NCBI RefSeq assembly: GCF_010560025.1 | Contig: NZ_SAIY01000007.1 | Location: forward strand, 1 to 64,000 | Source of the DNA: Verrucosispora sioxanthis | Lineage (GTDB): Bacteria > Actinomycetota > Actinomycetes > Mycobacteriales > Micromonosporaceae | Length of the DNA stretch: 64,000 nucleotides | Direction: 5' to 3' | In this document: positions 34,992 to 44,659 of the stretch, in pieces | Numbering within the stretch: position 1 is the stretch's first letter | Layout: the number at the start of each line of letters is the position of its first letter | Position numbers and translations under genes: made by a program | Notes under the pieces: generated by a model | Database searches by the model: none | Seen by the model: the letters and a program-made list of their open reading frames with translations, nothing else | Told to the model about the DNA's origin: nothing

Positions 34992-35711
34992 TCACTCCGG
35001 TCCCTGGCGGCGGTCAGCGGGCCAGCGCGTCGGAGACGGCGGGATCGGCGGGTGAGGTGACGGCCGGTGGCCGATCGCGGACGCGTCCCAGGCCGCCTTG
35101 CCGCTGGCGAGGTAGTCCCGGGCCGCCTTGCGCACCAGCAGGCCGGTGCCGCAATCCGAGCAGCGGGCGGTCACCCCGTCGGCGTCGATGCCGACATGCC
35201 GGCACAGCGTCACCGCCCGGGACAGGTGATACGACTGGGTGACGACGAGGGCACGCTCGATGCCGTACACCTGGCGGGCCCGCAGGCAACTGTCGTACGT
35301 GTCCAGCCCGTTCGGGTCGGCGACGACGCGCTGGGGATCGACGCCGAGCTGCTCGGTCAGGTGAGCGGCCATGATCGCCGGTTCGTCGCCGGACTGGCCC
35401 GCACCGTCGCCGGATACGAGCACCACCCGGGCCTTACCGCTGCGCACCAACTCGGCGGCGGTCTCCAAGCGGCCGGCGAGCCGGACGCCCGGCAGTCGAC
35501 CGTCCTCCGTCACGGCCGTACCCAGCACGATCACCACGTCGGCGGTCGGAGCCTGCGCCGCCGGGTGGACGTGGCCACGCGCACCGACTGTCGTCCAGAG
35601 CCAGGGCAGACTGACGGTCAGCAGCAGCGCGACAAAGACCGGTACGGCCAGCCGCAGCAGGCGTCGCCGCCGGCGCTTCACCAGGTCGACCGAAGGGGTC
35701 GGCGGCGTCAC
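34992..35711 (-). CDS. YdcF/SanA-like DUF218 membrane protein
   Basis: 239 residues. A basic head, one helix (LAVPVFVALLLTVSLPWLW, about 20-39), then the DUF218 domain: TADVVIVLGTAVTEDG, ARVVLVSGDGAG, TYDSCLRARQVYG and ALVVTQSYHLSRAVTLCRHVG. The domain is external and probably nucleotide- or S-adenosylmethionine-like binding; SanA affects envelope barrier function in enterics. The start overlaps the pknB stop by four bases, so it is the last gene of the pkn operon. Convergent with the amidotransferase gene, 19 bases apart. Confidence 0.85.
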   Translation of the reverse strand: MTPPTPSVDLVKRRRRRLLRLAVPVFVALLLTVSLPWLWTTVGARGHVHPAAQAPTADVVIVLGTAVTEDGRLPGVRLAGRLETAAELVRSGKARVVLVSGDGAGQSGDEPAIMAAHLTEQLGVDPQRVVADPNGLDTYDSCLRARQVYGIERALVVTQSYHLSRAVTLCRHVGIDADGVTARCSDCGTGLLVRKAARDYLASGKAAWDASAIGHRPSPHPPIPPSPTRWPADRRQGPE

Positions 35712-37528
35712 TCCCCGAGACGGAACGGAGAGAAGGAGGGCAGGAGCCCGCCGCCGCCACCCTCGTCGTCATCGTCCGGCGGCGGCGTGGTGGGAGCACC
35801 GGTGGTCGGCGGGGTCTGGGTCGGCGGATCGGGATCCTCCGGCTCCGGCACCGACACGATGATCTTCACCGTGCTGCCCTTGGTGCGCTCGGCGTTGGCG
35901 TTCGGACTCTGGTCGACCACCCGCCCGGCCTGATCGGCGGGCACCTCCGGACCGAGTTCGGTGTCGACCTCGAAGCCGGCACGCTCCAACGTCCGCTTCG
36001 CCTCGGCCTGGGGCAGGCCGACGACCGAGGGCACCGCCACGACGTTGCCCCTGGACACGGTGAGGGTGATCTCAGTGCCCTCTGCGACCTTCTCACCCGA
36101 TGGCGGATCGACCTTCAACACCTGGCCTTCGGTGGCCGAGTTGTTGACTTCCTCGATCTTGACATCGAGTTTGAGGTTCTCGAGCTGCGTCTGCGCGGCC
36201 TCCCGCGTGCTGCCGACAAGGCCGGGTGGGATGGTCACCTCGGGCTTGCCACCGCAGATGCGTACGGTCACCGTGCTGTTCGGTTCCGCCCGTTCGCCGG
36301 GGGGTGGGGACTGGTTGGTGACCGTCCCCTCCTTGCAGTCCGAGGTGAACTCCGGATCGCCGAGTGCCGGCACGAAGCCGTCCCGCTGGATCTGGGCGAA
36401 CGCGTCGTCCTGGCTCAGCCCGGTGACCGTGGGCACCGCGACGTCCTGCGGCTCGTCGCGCTGGTTCAGCAGCAGGGCGGCGACCAGGGCGATCACCGCG
36501 AGCACGCCGAGCGCGGCGAACGTGGCGATCAGCCAGGACGACGCCTTGCGCTGACGCGGATCACCCACTCGGGCGGGAATCTGCCGGGTCTGCGTCGCGC
36601 CCCCCGCCGGGTAGCCCGGGTGGCCGGCCGCGGCCATCGCCACGGTCTCGTCCTCGCGCATCACCGGGGTCGCCAGCACCGGCCGGCCGGCTGCCGCGCG
36701 GAGCAGGTCGGCCCGCATCTCCCCGGCGCTCTGGTAGCGGTTGAGCGGGTTCTTCGACAGTGCCTTGAGCACGATCGCGTCGACCGCCGGGTTGACATCC
36801 GGATTGATGTCGCTCGGGGTCGGCGGAGCCTCCCGCACGTGCTGGTACGCCACGCTGACCGGGCTGTCGCCGACGAACGGCGGATGCCCGCAGAGCAACT
36901 CGAAGAGCACGCAGCCGGCCGCGTACACATCGGAGCGGGCGTCGACCGCCTCGCCGCGCGCCTGTTCCGGGGAGAGGTACTGCGCGGTGCCGATGACCGC
37001 GCTGGTCTGCGTCATCGTGGTGGCGCCGCTGGCCAGCGCCCGGGCGATGCCGAAGTCCATCACCTTGACCTGGCCGGTCTGGGTGAGCATCACGTTGCCC
37101 GGCTTGATGTCGCGGTGGATGATGCCGTGCCGGTGGCTGAAGTCCAGCGCGGCGCAGATGTCGGCGGAGATCTCCAGCGCCCGCCGGGGCTGCAACCGGC
37201 CCTCGGCGCCGAGCACCTCCTTCAGCGTGCGCCCGTTCACGAACTCCATCACGATGAACGGCAGGGTCTCGCCGGTCGGCGCCTGCTCCTCACCGGTGTC
37301 GTAGACGGCGACGATGGCCGGGTGGTTGAGCGAGGCGGCGTTCTGCGCCTCCCGCCGGAAACGCATCTGGAAGGTGGCGTCCCGCGCCAGGTCGGCGCGG
37401 AGCATCTTGATCGCGACGTCCCGGCCGAGCCGCAGGTCACGGCCGCGATGCACCTCGGCCATGCCGCCGTACCCGAGCAGCTCGCCGACCTGGTACCTGC
37501 CACCGAGCAGGCGGGCCTGCGCTGTCAT
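35708..37528 (-). CDS. pknB: Serine/threonine protein kinase PknB with PASTA repeats
   Basis: 606 residues. Kinase domain 1-280: Gly-loop GYGGMAEV, Lys41, catalytic HRDIKPGN (Asp140), DFG (from 158), and activation loop TTMTQTSAVIGTAQYLSPEQ with Thr173/Thr175 in the positions of the mycobacterial PknB phosphothreonines. A juxtamembrane stretch has EDETVAM, a substrate-like motif. A transmembrane helix near 330-352 and three external PASTA domains (about 366-565) follow, then a Pro/Thr-rich end. Binds muropeptides or lipid II outside and phosphorylates division, wall and regulatory proteins inside. Overlaps pknA by four bases. Confidence 0.97.
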   Translation of the reverse strand: MTAQARLLGGRYQVGELLGYGGMAEVHRGRDLRLGRDVAIKMLRADLARDATFQMRFRREAQNAASLNHPAIVAVYDTGEEQAPTGETLPFIVMEFVNGRTLKEVLGAEGRLQPRRALEISADICAALDFSHRHGIIHRDIKPGNVMLTQTGQVKVMDFGIARALASGATTMTQTSAVIGTAQYLSPEQARGEAVDARSDVYAAGCVLFELLCGHPPFVGDSPVSVAYQHVREAPPTPSDINPDVNPAVDAIVLKALSKNPLNRYQSAGEMRADLLRAAAGRPVLATPVMREDETVAMAAAGHPGYPAGGATQTRQIPARVGDPRQRKASSWLIATFAALGVLAVIALVAALLLNQRDEPQDVAVPTVTGLSQDDAFAQIQRDGFVPALGDPEFTSDCKEGTVTNQSPPPGERAEPNSTVTVRICGGKPEVTIPPGLVGSTREAAQTQLENLKLDVKIEEVNNSATEGQVLKVDPPSGEKVAEGTEITLTVSRGNVVAVPSVVGLPQAEAKRTLERAGFEVDTELGPEVPADQAGRVVDQSPNANAERTKGSTVKIIVSVPEPEDPDPPTQTPPTTGAPTTPPPDDDDEGGGGGLLPSFSPFRLGE

Positions 37529-38895
37529 CGCGTCTGTCGTCCTTCGCTCGTCGTCGTCACGTCGCCGCCCGGTCGGGGCTGATCCAGTCGACGGTACGCC
37601 GTATCGACCAGATCGTCTCGCCCGTCAGGCCGCAGCGCGTCGGACGTCACCGTTGGCACGGAAAGTGTCCCCGGCGTGCCCGCGCCGAGGTTGTTCCGCA
37701 GTTGGTAGGAAATCACGCCGGAGCAGATGAGGACCAGTGCGCCAAGCATGATGACCAGGAAGACCATGCCGGATCGTGACCGTCGGGGTACCGGGCGTGA
37801 CGGTCCGGGCTGCGGAGCGTACCCGGGCGGGACCGTGGCCGCCCCGCGCGGGTAGCCGGCGGCGGCCGGTGCCACTGCGGTGGGACGGTGCGGGGCAGCC
37901 GGTGGGTGGCTCGGCGGCGGTCGGTGCCCCATGGCCGGCGGATGCGCCGGGGCCGGGGAGTGCGGGGCCGCCACCGGACGCGGTGCCTGCGGCGGCGGAA
38001 CCTGCGCGCGGCCGGGTGCCGGGGAGGCCGGCGCGGCGGAGATCGGTGCGGCCTGCCCACCGGCCCGGGCCTGCCGGGACAGCGCGGTCTTCAACTGCCG
38101 GGCCGCACCGGCCAGCGTCGCGGCGCTCGGCCAACGATCCTTCGGGTCCTTCGCCAACGCCCGCTCGACGAGCGCGCGGACCTGGGGCGGGATGTCGGAG
38201 GGCAGCGGCCGGGGCGTCTCCCGGACGTGCCGCATCGCGATGTCGAGAGGGTTGTCACCCTCGAAGGGCCGCCGTCCGGCGAGGCACTGGTAGGCGACCA
38301 CGCCGAGCGCGTAGACGTCGGAGGCGGGGGTGGCGACCTGGCCGGTGGCCTGCTCCGGCGAGATGTACGACGCGGTGCCGAGCACCGAGCCGGCCGCGGT
38401 GAGCTGCCCGACCAGGTCCGACCGGGCGATGCCGAAGTCGGTGAGCACCAGCGTGCCGTTGGGGCGGACCAGCAGGTTGCCGGGCTTCACGTCCCGGTGC
38501 ACGATGCCCTTCACGTGCGCGGCGTGCAGCGCGTCGGCGGCCTGGGCGACGAGCGCCATGGTCCGCGCCGGGGTGAGCCGGCCGACCCGACTCAGCGTCG
38601 CCGACAGGGGATCGCCCTCGACGTACTCCATCACCAGGAAGGCGATGTGCTGGTCGTTGCCGAAGTCGTAGACGTCGACCACGCCGGGGTGGTTGATCGT
38701 GGCCATGGTGCGGGCCTCGCCGCGGAACCGCTCGGCGAAGCCGGGCTCGTCCAGCAACGCCGGGAGCAGGCTCTTGACCGCCACCGTACGACCGAGCACC
38801 TGGTCGGTGCCGCGCCAGACGTCGCCCATGCCGCCGCTGGCGATCCGCTCGTCGAGGCGGTAGCGGTTACCGAGTTGGACCCCCGGACTGAGCAT
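37525..38895 (-). CDS. pknA: Serine/threonine protein kinase PknA
   Basis: 456 residues. Kinase domain: ASGGMGDVWRG, Lys41, HRDVKPGN (from about 133), DFG (Asp153), and GTASYISPEQATG in the activation segment. After about residue 285 a Pro/Ala/His-rich linker leads to one helix (MVFLVIMLGALVLICSGVISY) and a short Thr-rich external end. No PASTA domains, as usual for PknA. The start at 38895 is one base before the pbpA stop. It phosphorylates division and morphology proteins together with PknB. Confidence 0.95.
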   Translation of the reverse strand: MLSPGVQLGNRYRLDERIASGGMGDVWRGTDQVLGRTVAVKSLLPALLDEPGFAERFRGEARTMATINHPGVVDVYDFGNDQHIAFLVMEYVEGDPLSATLSRVGRLTPARTMALVAQAADALHAAHVKGIVHRDVKPGNLLVRPNGTLVLTDFGIARSDLVGQLTAAGSVLGTASYISPEQATGQVATPASDVYALGVVAYQCLAGRRPFEGDNPLDIAMRHVRETPRPLPSDIPPQVRALVERALAKDPKDRWPSAATLAGAARQLKTALSRQARAGGQAAPISAAPASPAPGRAQVPPPQAPRPVAAPHSPAPAHPPAMGHRPPPSHPPAAPHRPTAVAPAAAGYPRGAATVPPGYAPQPGPSRPVPRRSRSGMVFLVIMLGALVLICSGVISYQLRNNLGAGTPGTLSVPTVTSDALRPDGRDDLVDTAYRRLDQPRPGGDVTTTSEGRQTR

Positions 38896-38896
38896 G

Positions 38897-40402
38897 TCAG
38901 CGCCCTCCGGGCTCGGCGATGGCGGCCCGCATGATCTGACCGGCGATCCGGGCGGCCTCGGCGCTGCCGCCGCTGCCCGCCTCCTCCAGGACGACACAGA
39001 CGGCGGAGACCGGCTTGCCCTCGGAGTCGAGCGCGAAGCCGATGAACCAACCGTGGTCCGGGCGGTCCGGCGCGGACTGTGCGGTACCGGTCTTGCCACC
39101 GACGGTGTAGCCGTTGATCCGGGCGTTGCGGCCGGTGCCGTTCTCCACCGCGCTGACCATCATGTCCCGCAGGTCGGCGGCGACCTGATTGCTCACCGGC
39201 CGGCGCAGCTCGCGCGGGTTGGCGGTGTCGTAGACGGTGGTGCGGTCCGGTGCCAGCAGCTGACGCACCAGGTACGGCCGCATCTGGCTGCCGCCGTTGG
39301 CCACCGCGGCAGCGATCATGGCGCCCTGCAACGGGGTCATCCGCACGTCCCGCTGCCCGATGGAGGACTGCGCCAGCGCCGCCGGGTCGGGGCCGCCGTC
39401 CGGGTTCTCCATGCTGCCCGTCCGGCTGGCCGCCACGCTCAGCCCACCCTCGCCGAGCCGGCCGACGGTCAGGTCCTCCTGCTCGAACCCGAACTGCCGG
39501 GCCTTCTCCTTGAGCACGTCGGGACCGAGCTGGACGCCGAGCTTGGCGAAGCCGGTGTTGCAGGACTCGGTGACCGCGTTCATCAGGGTCACCTGCGACT
39601 CGGGGCAGATCGACGGCGCGGCGTTGCGGATCGGCTCGCCGGAGGTGGGCGGGGTGTAGCTCGATCCGGCCGGGATGTTCGTCTCCTTGGTGATCCCGTT
39701 CTCCAGCGCCGCCGCGGCCACCACGATCTTGAAGGTGGAGCCCGGCGGCAGCACCTCGCCGAGCGCCCGGTTCCGCAGCGGTCGTCCCGCCTCCTGCTCG
39801 AGCCGGTTGTACGCGGCGGTCGCCTCGTCGGTGTCGTGGCTGGCCAGCGGGTTGGGATCGAAGCTGGGAATGGAGACCAGTGCCTGCACCGCCCCGGTGG
39901 CCGGGTCGAGGGCGATCGCCGCGCCCTTGGTCGCCCCGACGTTGTTGCCGCGCAACTCGTCGTACGCGGTGTCCTGCGCCCGCTTCGACAGGGTCAGCAG
40001 CACGTTGCCGCCGGCGGTGGTGTCGCCGGTGACCATGTCCCGCAGCCGGTTGACGATGAGCTGGTCGCTGGTGCCGGCGAGGAAGTCGTTCTCGGCGCGC
40101 TCCAGCCCGGTGGCGGCGCCGTTGACCGGCTCGTACCCGAGCACGTGGGCGTACTTCGCGCCGCCCGGGTAGGTACGCAGGTACTTCAGCTCGCCGTCGG
40201 TCTCCTTGCTGACCGCCAGCGCGGTGCCACCGGCCTCGATGTTGCCGCGCTTGCGGTCGTACTTGGCGACCTGGACCCGACCGTTGTAGTCGCTGGTGCG
40301 GTACTCGTCGGCCTTGTAGGCCTGGATCCAGTTCAGGTTTGCGAAGAGCAGCCCGAACAGGACGATCACGACGACGCCGACCCGACGCAGCGGTGCGTTC
40401 AC
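38897..40402 (-). CDS. pbpA: Class B penicillin-binding protein PbpA
   Basis: 501 residues. N-terminal signal anchor (VGVVVIVLFGLLFANLNWIQ), the PBP dimerisation region, and the transpeptidase domain with LPPGSTFK (SxxK), ESCNTG (SxN) and KTGTAQSAPD (KTG). It crosslinks peptidoglycan at the lateral wall or septum as partner of RodA. GTG at 40402 overlaps rodA by four bases, and its stop TGA is followed after one base by the pknA ATG. The full set of motifs is intact. Confidence 0.96.
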   Translation of the reverse strand: MNAPLRRVGVVVIVLFGLLFANLNWIQAYKADEYRTSDYNGRVQVAKYDRKRGNIEAGGTALAVSKETDGELKYLRTYPGGAKYAHVLGYEPVNGAATGLERAENDFLAGTSDQLIVNRLRDMVTGDTTAGGNVLLTLSKRAQDTAYDELRGNNVGATKGAAIALDPATGAVQALVSIPSFDPNPLASHDTDEATAAYNRLEQEAGRPLRNRALGEVLPPGSTFKIVVAAAALENGITKETNIPAGSSYTPPTSGEPIRNAAPSICPESQVTLMNAVTESCNTGFAKLGVQLGPDVLKEKARQFGFEQEDLTVGRLGEGGLSVAASRTGSMENPDGGPDPAALAQSSIGQRDVRMTPLQGAMIAAAVANGGSQMRPYLVRQLLAPDRTTVYDTANPRELRRPVSNQVAADLRDMMVSAVENGTGRNARINGYTVGGKTGTAQSAPDRPDHGWFIGFALDSEGKPVSAVCVVLEEAGSGGSAEAARIAGQIMRAAIAEPGGR

Positions 40403-41886
40403 GGCTTGATCACCTCCGTGGGGGCACCGTGCAGCTGCTCGGGCGGCCCGGATGGGCGGGTCACCTTGCCGCCGGCACCGTCGACCGGCCGGCGACCGGC
40501 GTCGGAGACGCGCAGCAGCACCGCGATGAGCAGCCAGTTCGCCATCAGCGAGGAGCCCCCGGCGGAGAGGAACGGGGTGGTCTGACCGGTCAGCGGGATG
40601 AGCTTGCTGATCCCGCCGACGATCACGAAGACCTGGAGCGCGAGGGTGAAGGCCAGGCCACCGGCGAGCAGCTTGCCGAACGAGTCCCGGACCGCCAGGG
40701 CGGCCCGCAGACCCCGCTCGACGATGAGCAGGTAGATCACCAGTAGCGCGGAGAGACCGAAGAGGCCGATCTCCTCACCGATGCCGGCGAAGATGAAGTC
40801 GTTCTGCACCTCCGGCAGCATCAGCGGCTGACCACCGCCCGGCCCGGCACCGAACAACCCGCCGGAGCCGAGCGCGAGCAGCCCCTGCACCAGTTGGTAA
40901 CCGTCGTCGTAGGGCTGGGCGAACGGGTCGAGCCAGATCTGTGCCCGCAGATAGAAGTTCGCGAACGGACCGCCCACCGCCTCGCCGAGCACGTACGCGA
41001 GGTAGGCGCCGCCGAAGAAGAGGACCAGGCCGATGAGCAGCCAGCTGACCCGCTCGGTGGCGATGTAGACCGTGGCCACGAACATGCCGAAGTAGAGCAG
41101 CGAGGTGCCCAGGTCCTTCTCGAAGACGAGGACCAGCAGGCTGATCACCCAGACGACGAGCACCGGGCCGAGGTCGCGCCCGCGCGGGAAGTCGATGCCG
41201 AGGAACCGGTGGCTCGCCAGCGACAGCACCTCGCGCTTGCGCACCAGGTAGTAGGCGAAGAAGACGAGCAGGGCGAGCTTGGCGAACTCGCCGGGCTGGA
41301 TCGAGAAGCTGCCGATGCGTACCCAGAGCTTCGCGCCGTTGATCTCGGAGATGCTGGCCGGCAGCACCGCCGGCAGCATGACCAGCACGATGCCCGCCAG
41401 ACCCAGGGTGTACGCGTACCGGGAGATCGACCGGTGGTCGCGCATCAACGCCAGCAGGCCGCCGGCGAGGACCACCGAGATCAGCGTCCAGGCGAGCTGG
41501 CGGCCGCCGGTGCCGGCGAAGATGGCCAGGTCGGCCCGCTCCTCGGGGGCCGCGTTGGCGAGGTCGAGCCGGCGCAGGAAGCCGACGCCCAGCCCGTTGA
41601 GCAGGGCCACCGCCGGTAGCAGCGCCGGATCGGCGAAGGGCGCCAGAAACCGGATCACCAGGTGCATGCCGAGGAACACCGCGGTGAGCGTGGCGGCCGG
41701 CACCCAGAAGCCCGGCGTGACCGTGTCGAGCACGTTCGCCTCGACCATCGCCCCGTACGCGGCCACCAGCGCCATCGCCAGCAGCAGCAGCGACAGCTCG
41801 GCGTTGCGGCGGGACCGGGCCATGCGTACGCCGGGTCGCTCGCCCGCGGTCGCGGGCGAGGATGCCGGGGTGGCCGCTGCGGTCAC
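40399..41886 (-). CDS. rodA: RodA/FtsW/SpoVE-family peptidoglycan polymerase
   Basis: 495 residues, about 12 transmembrane helices. SEDS features: NGAKLWVRIGSFSIQPGEFAK, VFEKDLGTSLLYFGMF, the extracellular loop with a VQGLLALGSGGLFGAG motif, and GGSSLMANWLLIAVLLRVS. It is the glycan polymerase paired with PbpA. The GTG at 41886 was chosen for its GAGGACG site; an ATG at 41823 lies closer to the first helix. A tail of about 40 residues follows the last helix. Operon order fhaA-fhaB-pstP-rodA-pbpA-pknA-pknB is the mycobacterial one. Confidence 0.95.
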   Translation of the reverse strand: MTAAATPASSPATAGERPGVRMARSRRNAELSLLLLAMALVAAYGAMVEANVLDTVTPGFWVPAATLTAVFLGMHLVIRFLAPFADPALLPAVALLNGLGVGFLRRLDLANAAPEERADLAIFAGTGGRQLAWTLISVVLAGGLLALMRDHRSISRYAYTLGLAGIVLVMLPAVLPASISEINGAKLWVRIGSFSIQPGEFAKLALLVFFAYYLVRKREVLSLASHRFLGIDFPRGRDLGPVLVVWVISLLVLVFEKDLGTSLLYFGMFVATVYIATERVSWLLIGLVLFFGGAYLAYVLGEAVGGPFANFYLRAQIWLDPFAQPYDDGYQLVQGLLALGSGGLFGAGPGGGQPLMLPEVQNDFIFAGIGEEIGLFGLSALLVIYLLIVERGLRAALAVRDSFGKLLAGGLAFTLALQVFVIVGGISKLIPLTGQTTPFLSAGGSSLMANWLLIAVLLRVSDAGRRPVDGAGGKVTRPSGPPEQLHGAPTEVIKP

Positions 41887-41912
41887 GATCGTCCTCGGGT
41901 GGGAGCCGGTGC

Positions 41913-43385
41913 CTACTCGGGCGACCGGCAGGCCGCCGGGTCGACCGTGGGCGTGAAGGTGTCGACGGGGGCGCGTCGGGGTGCTGTCCGGCGCGGCGGC
42001 GGAGGCACCGCTCGGGGTGCCCGTCGCCGCGCCGCTCGGTGACGACGGACGCCACCCACCTTGCTCGGCGAGCCGGCCGGGGCGCTCGGCGATCCCGTCG
42101 GCGCGCTCGGCGTCGGGGACGGCGATCCGACGAGCGAGGGCGTGGGGCTCGGTGTCGGCGGACAGATCGGCTTGAGGTTCACGTTTGTCGGGCTGTCCAT
42201 CGTCAGCTCCGCCAGCCGTCGTTCCGCGTCCGGCTCGCTCTTGGCCGGAATGCCCTGTTTCACCTGCTCCTGCGCGGCCAGGGTGAGGTCGTCCAGTTGG
42301 GCTTCGCTCTCGGAGTGCACGCTGGAGAGGTCCATCCCGGCGATCTGACCCTGGACGCCACGGAACACGGCCACCTGGCCGTCCTCGGTAGCGCCCACGT
42401 AGTACTGGCGCTGCGTGTAGCTCCACCCGGCGAAGACACCACCGCCGACGATCACCAGCAGGGCGGTCGTCATCGCGAGCGCACGCAGTGGGCGCCGGCG
42501 CGCCTCGGGCTCGTCGTCGGCGTTCGCGGCGGAATCGTCGGGCGTCGGCGGCCGGGGCGCGGAGAGCGCCGAGGCACGGGCCGCCGGGGTGGAGACGTCG
42601 GCCGAGGTGGCCATCCCCCGGTCCCGGGCCGCCGCACCGCCGACGATCGGGGCCGCCTCGACGATGTCCCGGTCGGTGGCGTCGGCGATGATCACGGTGA
42701 TGTTGTCCGGACCGCCGCCGCGCAGGGCGAGCTGGACGAGCCGCTCGACACACTGCTGCGGGTCCGCGTACTCCCGCATGGTCTCGGCGATGGTCTCCGC
42801 GCTGACCACGCCGGAGAGCCCGTCGGAGCAGATCAGATACCGGTCGCCGGGCAGCACCTGCCGGACCGAGTACTCCGGGTCGATGTCGCGGCCGTCCAGG
42901 GCCCGGGTGAGCAACGAGCGCTGGGGGTGGCTGCTCGCCTCCTCCGGGCTGATCCGGCCCTCGTCGACGAGCATCTGGACGTAGGTGTCGTCCTTGGTGA
43001 TCTGCGCGAACTCTCCGTCGCGCAGCAGGTAGGCCCGCGAGTCGCCGATGTGGACCATGCCCAGCTTGCTGCCGGAGAACAGGGTCGCGGTGAGCGTGGT
43101 GCCCATCCCCTCCAACTGGGGGTTGGCCTCCACCGTCTCGCGGAGTTGCTGGTTGGCGGTGCCCACGGCGGAGCGGAGCGCGTCGACCAGGGCGTCGCCC
43201 GGGACGTCCTCGTCCAGTGGCGCCATGGCACCGATGACAATGTTGCTAGCGACGTCACCGGCGGCCATACCGCCCATGCCGTCGGCAACGGCGAGTAGCC
43301 GCGGCCCGGCGTAGACGGAGTCCTGATTACCGTCTCGGATCAGACCGCGGTCGCTGTGGGCCGCATAGCGCAGGGTCAGAGTCAT
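41913..43385 (-). CDS. pstP: PP2C-family Ser/Thr phosphatase PstP
   Basis: 490 residues. Catalytic domain 1-240 with metal-binding RDGNQDSVYAGP, VADGMGG, GMVHIGDSRAYLL, CSDGLSGVV and GGPDNITVIIADA. It dephosphorylates PknA/PknB and their substrates. A cytosolic linker, one helix (ALAMTTALLVIVGGGVFAGW) and an external part with a Ser/Pro/Thr-rich end follow. Between about 41965 and 42060 the tail turns abnormally Arg-rich before resuming as VDTFTPTVDPAA; another frame there is Ser/Ala/Pro/Thr-rich, so a pair of compensating indels is suspected. Overlaps fhaB by four bases. Confidence 0.95.
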   Translation of the reverse strand: MTLTLRYAAHSDRGLIRDGNQDSVYAGPRLLAVADGMGGMAAGDVASNIVIGAMAPLDEDVPGDALVDALRSAVGTANQQLRETVEANPQLEGMGTTLTATLFSGSKLGMVHIGDSRAYLLRDGEFAQITKDDTYVQMLVDEGRISPEEASSHPQRSLLTRALDGRDIDPEYSVRQVLPGDRYLICSDGLSGVVSAETIAETMREYADPQQCVERLVQLALRGGGPDNITVIIADATDRDIVEAAPIVGGAAARDRGMATSADVSTPAARASALSAPRPPTPDDSAANADDEPEARRRPLRALAMTTALLVIVGGGVFAGWSYTQRQYYVGATEDGQVAVFRGVQGQIAGMDLSSVHSESEAQLDDLTLAAQEQVKQGIPAKSEPDAERRLAELTMDSPTNVNLKPICPPTPSPTPSLVGSPSPTPSAPTGSPSAPAGSPSKVGGVRRHRAARRRAPRAVPPPPRRTAPRRAPVDTFTPTVDPAACRSPE

Positions 43386-43870
43386 GGCCGTAATTCGAGA
43401 GAGGTGCGGCCGATCCGGATCGGCACGCCGAGGGGGACGGGGGTCGGTCCGGTGACCTTAGCGCGATCCAGGTACGTCCCGTTAGTCGAACCCAGGTCCT
43501 CGACGAACCACTGCCCGTCCCGCGGCACCAGCCGGGCGTGTCGCGCGGACGCGTAGTCGTCGGTGATGACGAGGGTGGAGTCCTCGGCCCGACCGATCGT
43601 TATCTGCGCCTCACCCAACGTGATCCGCGTGCCGGCCAACTGGCCCGCGGTCACCACCAGCTGGTGCGCCGCCCGCCCCCGCTTCACCTTCGCCGGCTTC
43701 GCCGTCGCCTGACCTGTCGACGCGCCCACCGCCCGGGGCGCGGCCACCAGCCGACCCGAGCGGGCCCCCGCGAAGAGGTCCCGGCGGATGACGCCGACCA
43801 CCGTGAACACGAAGATCCACAGCAGCACGAGGAATCCGAACCGGGCAACGGTGATAACGAGTTCCGGCAA
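43382..43870 (-). CDS. fhaB: FHA-domain protein FhaB (FipA-interacting type)
   Basis: 162 residues. One N-terminal helix (ITVARFGFLVLLWIFVFTVV), a basic linker and a C-terminal FHA domain: ITIGRAEDSTLVITDDYASARHAR, then LVPRDGQWFVEDLGSTNGTYLDR. The conserved GR, SxxH and GSTNGT phosphothreonine-binding elements are intact. Recruits phosphorylated partners of PknA/B to the membrane at division sites. Overlaps pstP by four bases. Confidence 0.95.
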   Translation of the reverse strand: MPELVITVARFGFLVLLWIFVFTVVGVIRRDLFAGARSGRLVAAPRAVGASTGQATAKPAKVKRGRAAHQLVVTAGQLAGTRITLGEAQITIGRAEDSTLVITDDYASARHARLVPRDGQWFVEDLGSTNGTYLDRAKVTGPTPVPLGVPIRIGRTSLELRP

Positions 43871-43876
43871 GGCGGA

Positions 43877-44659
43877 TCAGCCGTCCACGCGGAAGGTCAG
43901 AGTGGTCGTACCGAGCTGGATCATGTCACCGGGGTTCAACGCCACGGCGGAGACCCGCTGGCCGTTGACCATGGTGCCGTTCGTCGAGCCGAGATCGGTG
44001 AGCACGACCTGCCCGCCGTCGAAGTCCAGCCGGGCGTGTCGGCGGGAGATGCCGACGTCCGGCAGGCGCAGGTTGGCCTGGTCGCCTCGACCGATCACGG
44101 TCGAACCCATCTGCAGCGGATAGGTGCGGCCGTCACCGGAGACCAGCCGGATGTTGCGCCCGCCGCCGTGACCCGGCGGCGGGCCGTAGCCGCCACCCTG
44201 GTCGTAGGACGGGTAGCCGGGCGGGCCGGCGTCGTATCCGGGCGGACCGGCGTCGTAACCGGGCGCCGAGACCGGGGCGACCTCGCCACCGGTGTAGACC
44301 TCCGCGGTGACCCGGAACATCCCGGTGTCCAGTCCTTCACCGCGCTCGATCTCGACGATCACGTCCCCGTAGACCGTCCAGGCCTGCTCGCCGATGAACT
44401 CCGCCTGCGACTGGGCCAACTCCTGGGCCAGCGCGGCGGCGTACGGCGCCAGCCGACTGTGGTCGTACGGGGAGAGATCGATCACGTAGCGGTTGGGCAC
44501 CAACGTACGCCCACCAGCGAGGATGGCCTTGTGTGCCTCGGCCTCCCGCTGCATGGCGTTGAGGATCTCCACGGGGTGGACCACCCCTTTGAAGACCTTG
44601 GCGAAAGCCCCTTCGACCAGGCCTTCCAGACGCTTCTCGAAGCGTTGCAGCACGCTCAC
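43877..44659 (-). CDS. fhaA: FHA-domain protein FhaA with N-terminal DUF3662
   Basis: 260 residues from the GTG at 44659, chosen for a strong GAGGAGGAG site and because the N-terminus VSVLQRFEKRLEGLVEGAF is the family start; longer frames upstream are spurious. DUF3662 (1-120), then a Gly/Pro/Tyr-rich linker with a short repeat (PGYDAGPP twice), then FHA: TVIGRGDQANLRLPDVGISRRHARL and VLTDLGSTNGTMVNGQR. Binds phosphothreonines of PknB and of the MurJ-type flippase in mycobacteria. First gene of the operon, with about 255 bases before tRNA-Leu. Confidence 0.95.
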   Translation of the reverse strand: MSVLQRFEKRLEGLVEGAFAKVFKGVVHPVEILNAMQREAEAHKAILAGGRTLVPNRYVIDLSPYDHSRLAPYAAALAQELAQSQAEFIGEQAWTVYGDVIVEIERGEGLDTGMFRVTAEVYTGGEVAPVSAPGYDAGPPGYDAGPPGYPSYDQGGGYGPPPGHGGGRNIRLVSGDGRTYPLQMGSTVIGRGDQANLRLPDVGISRRHARLDFDGGQVVLTDLGSTNGTMVNGQRVSAVALNPGDMIQLGTTTLTFRVDG

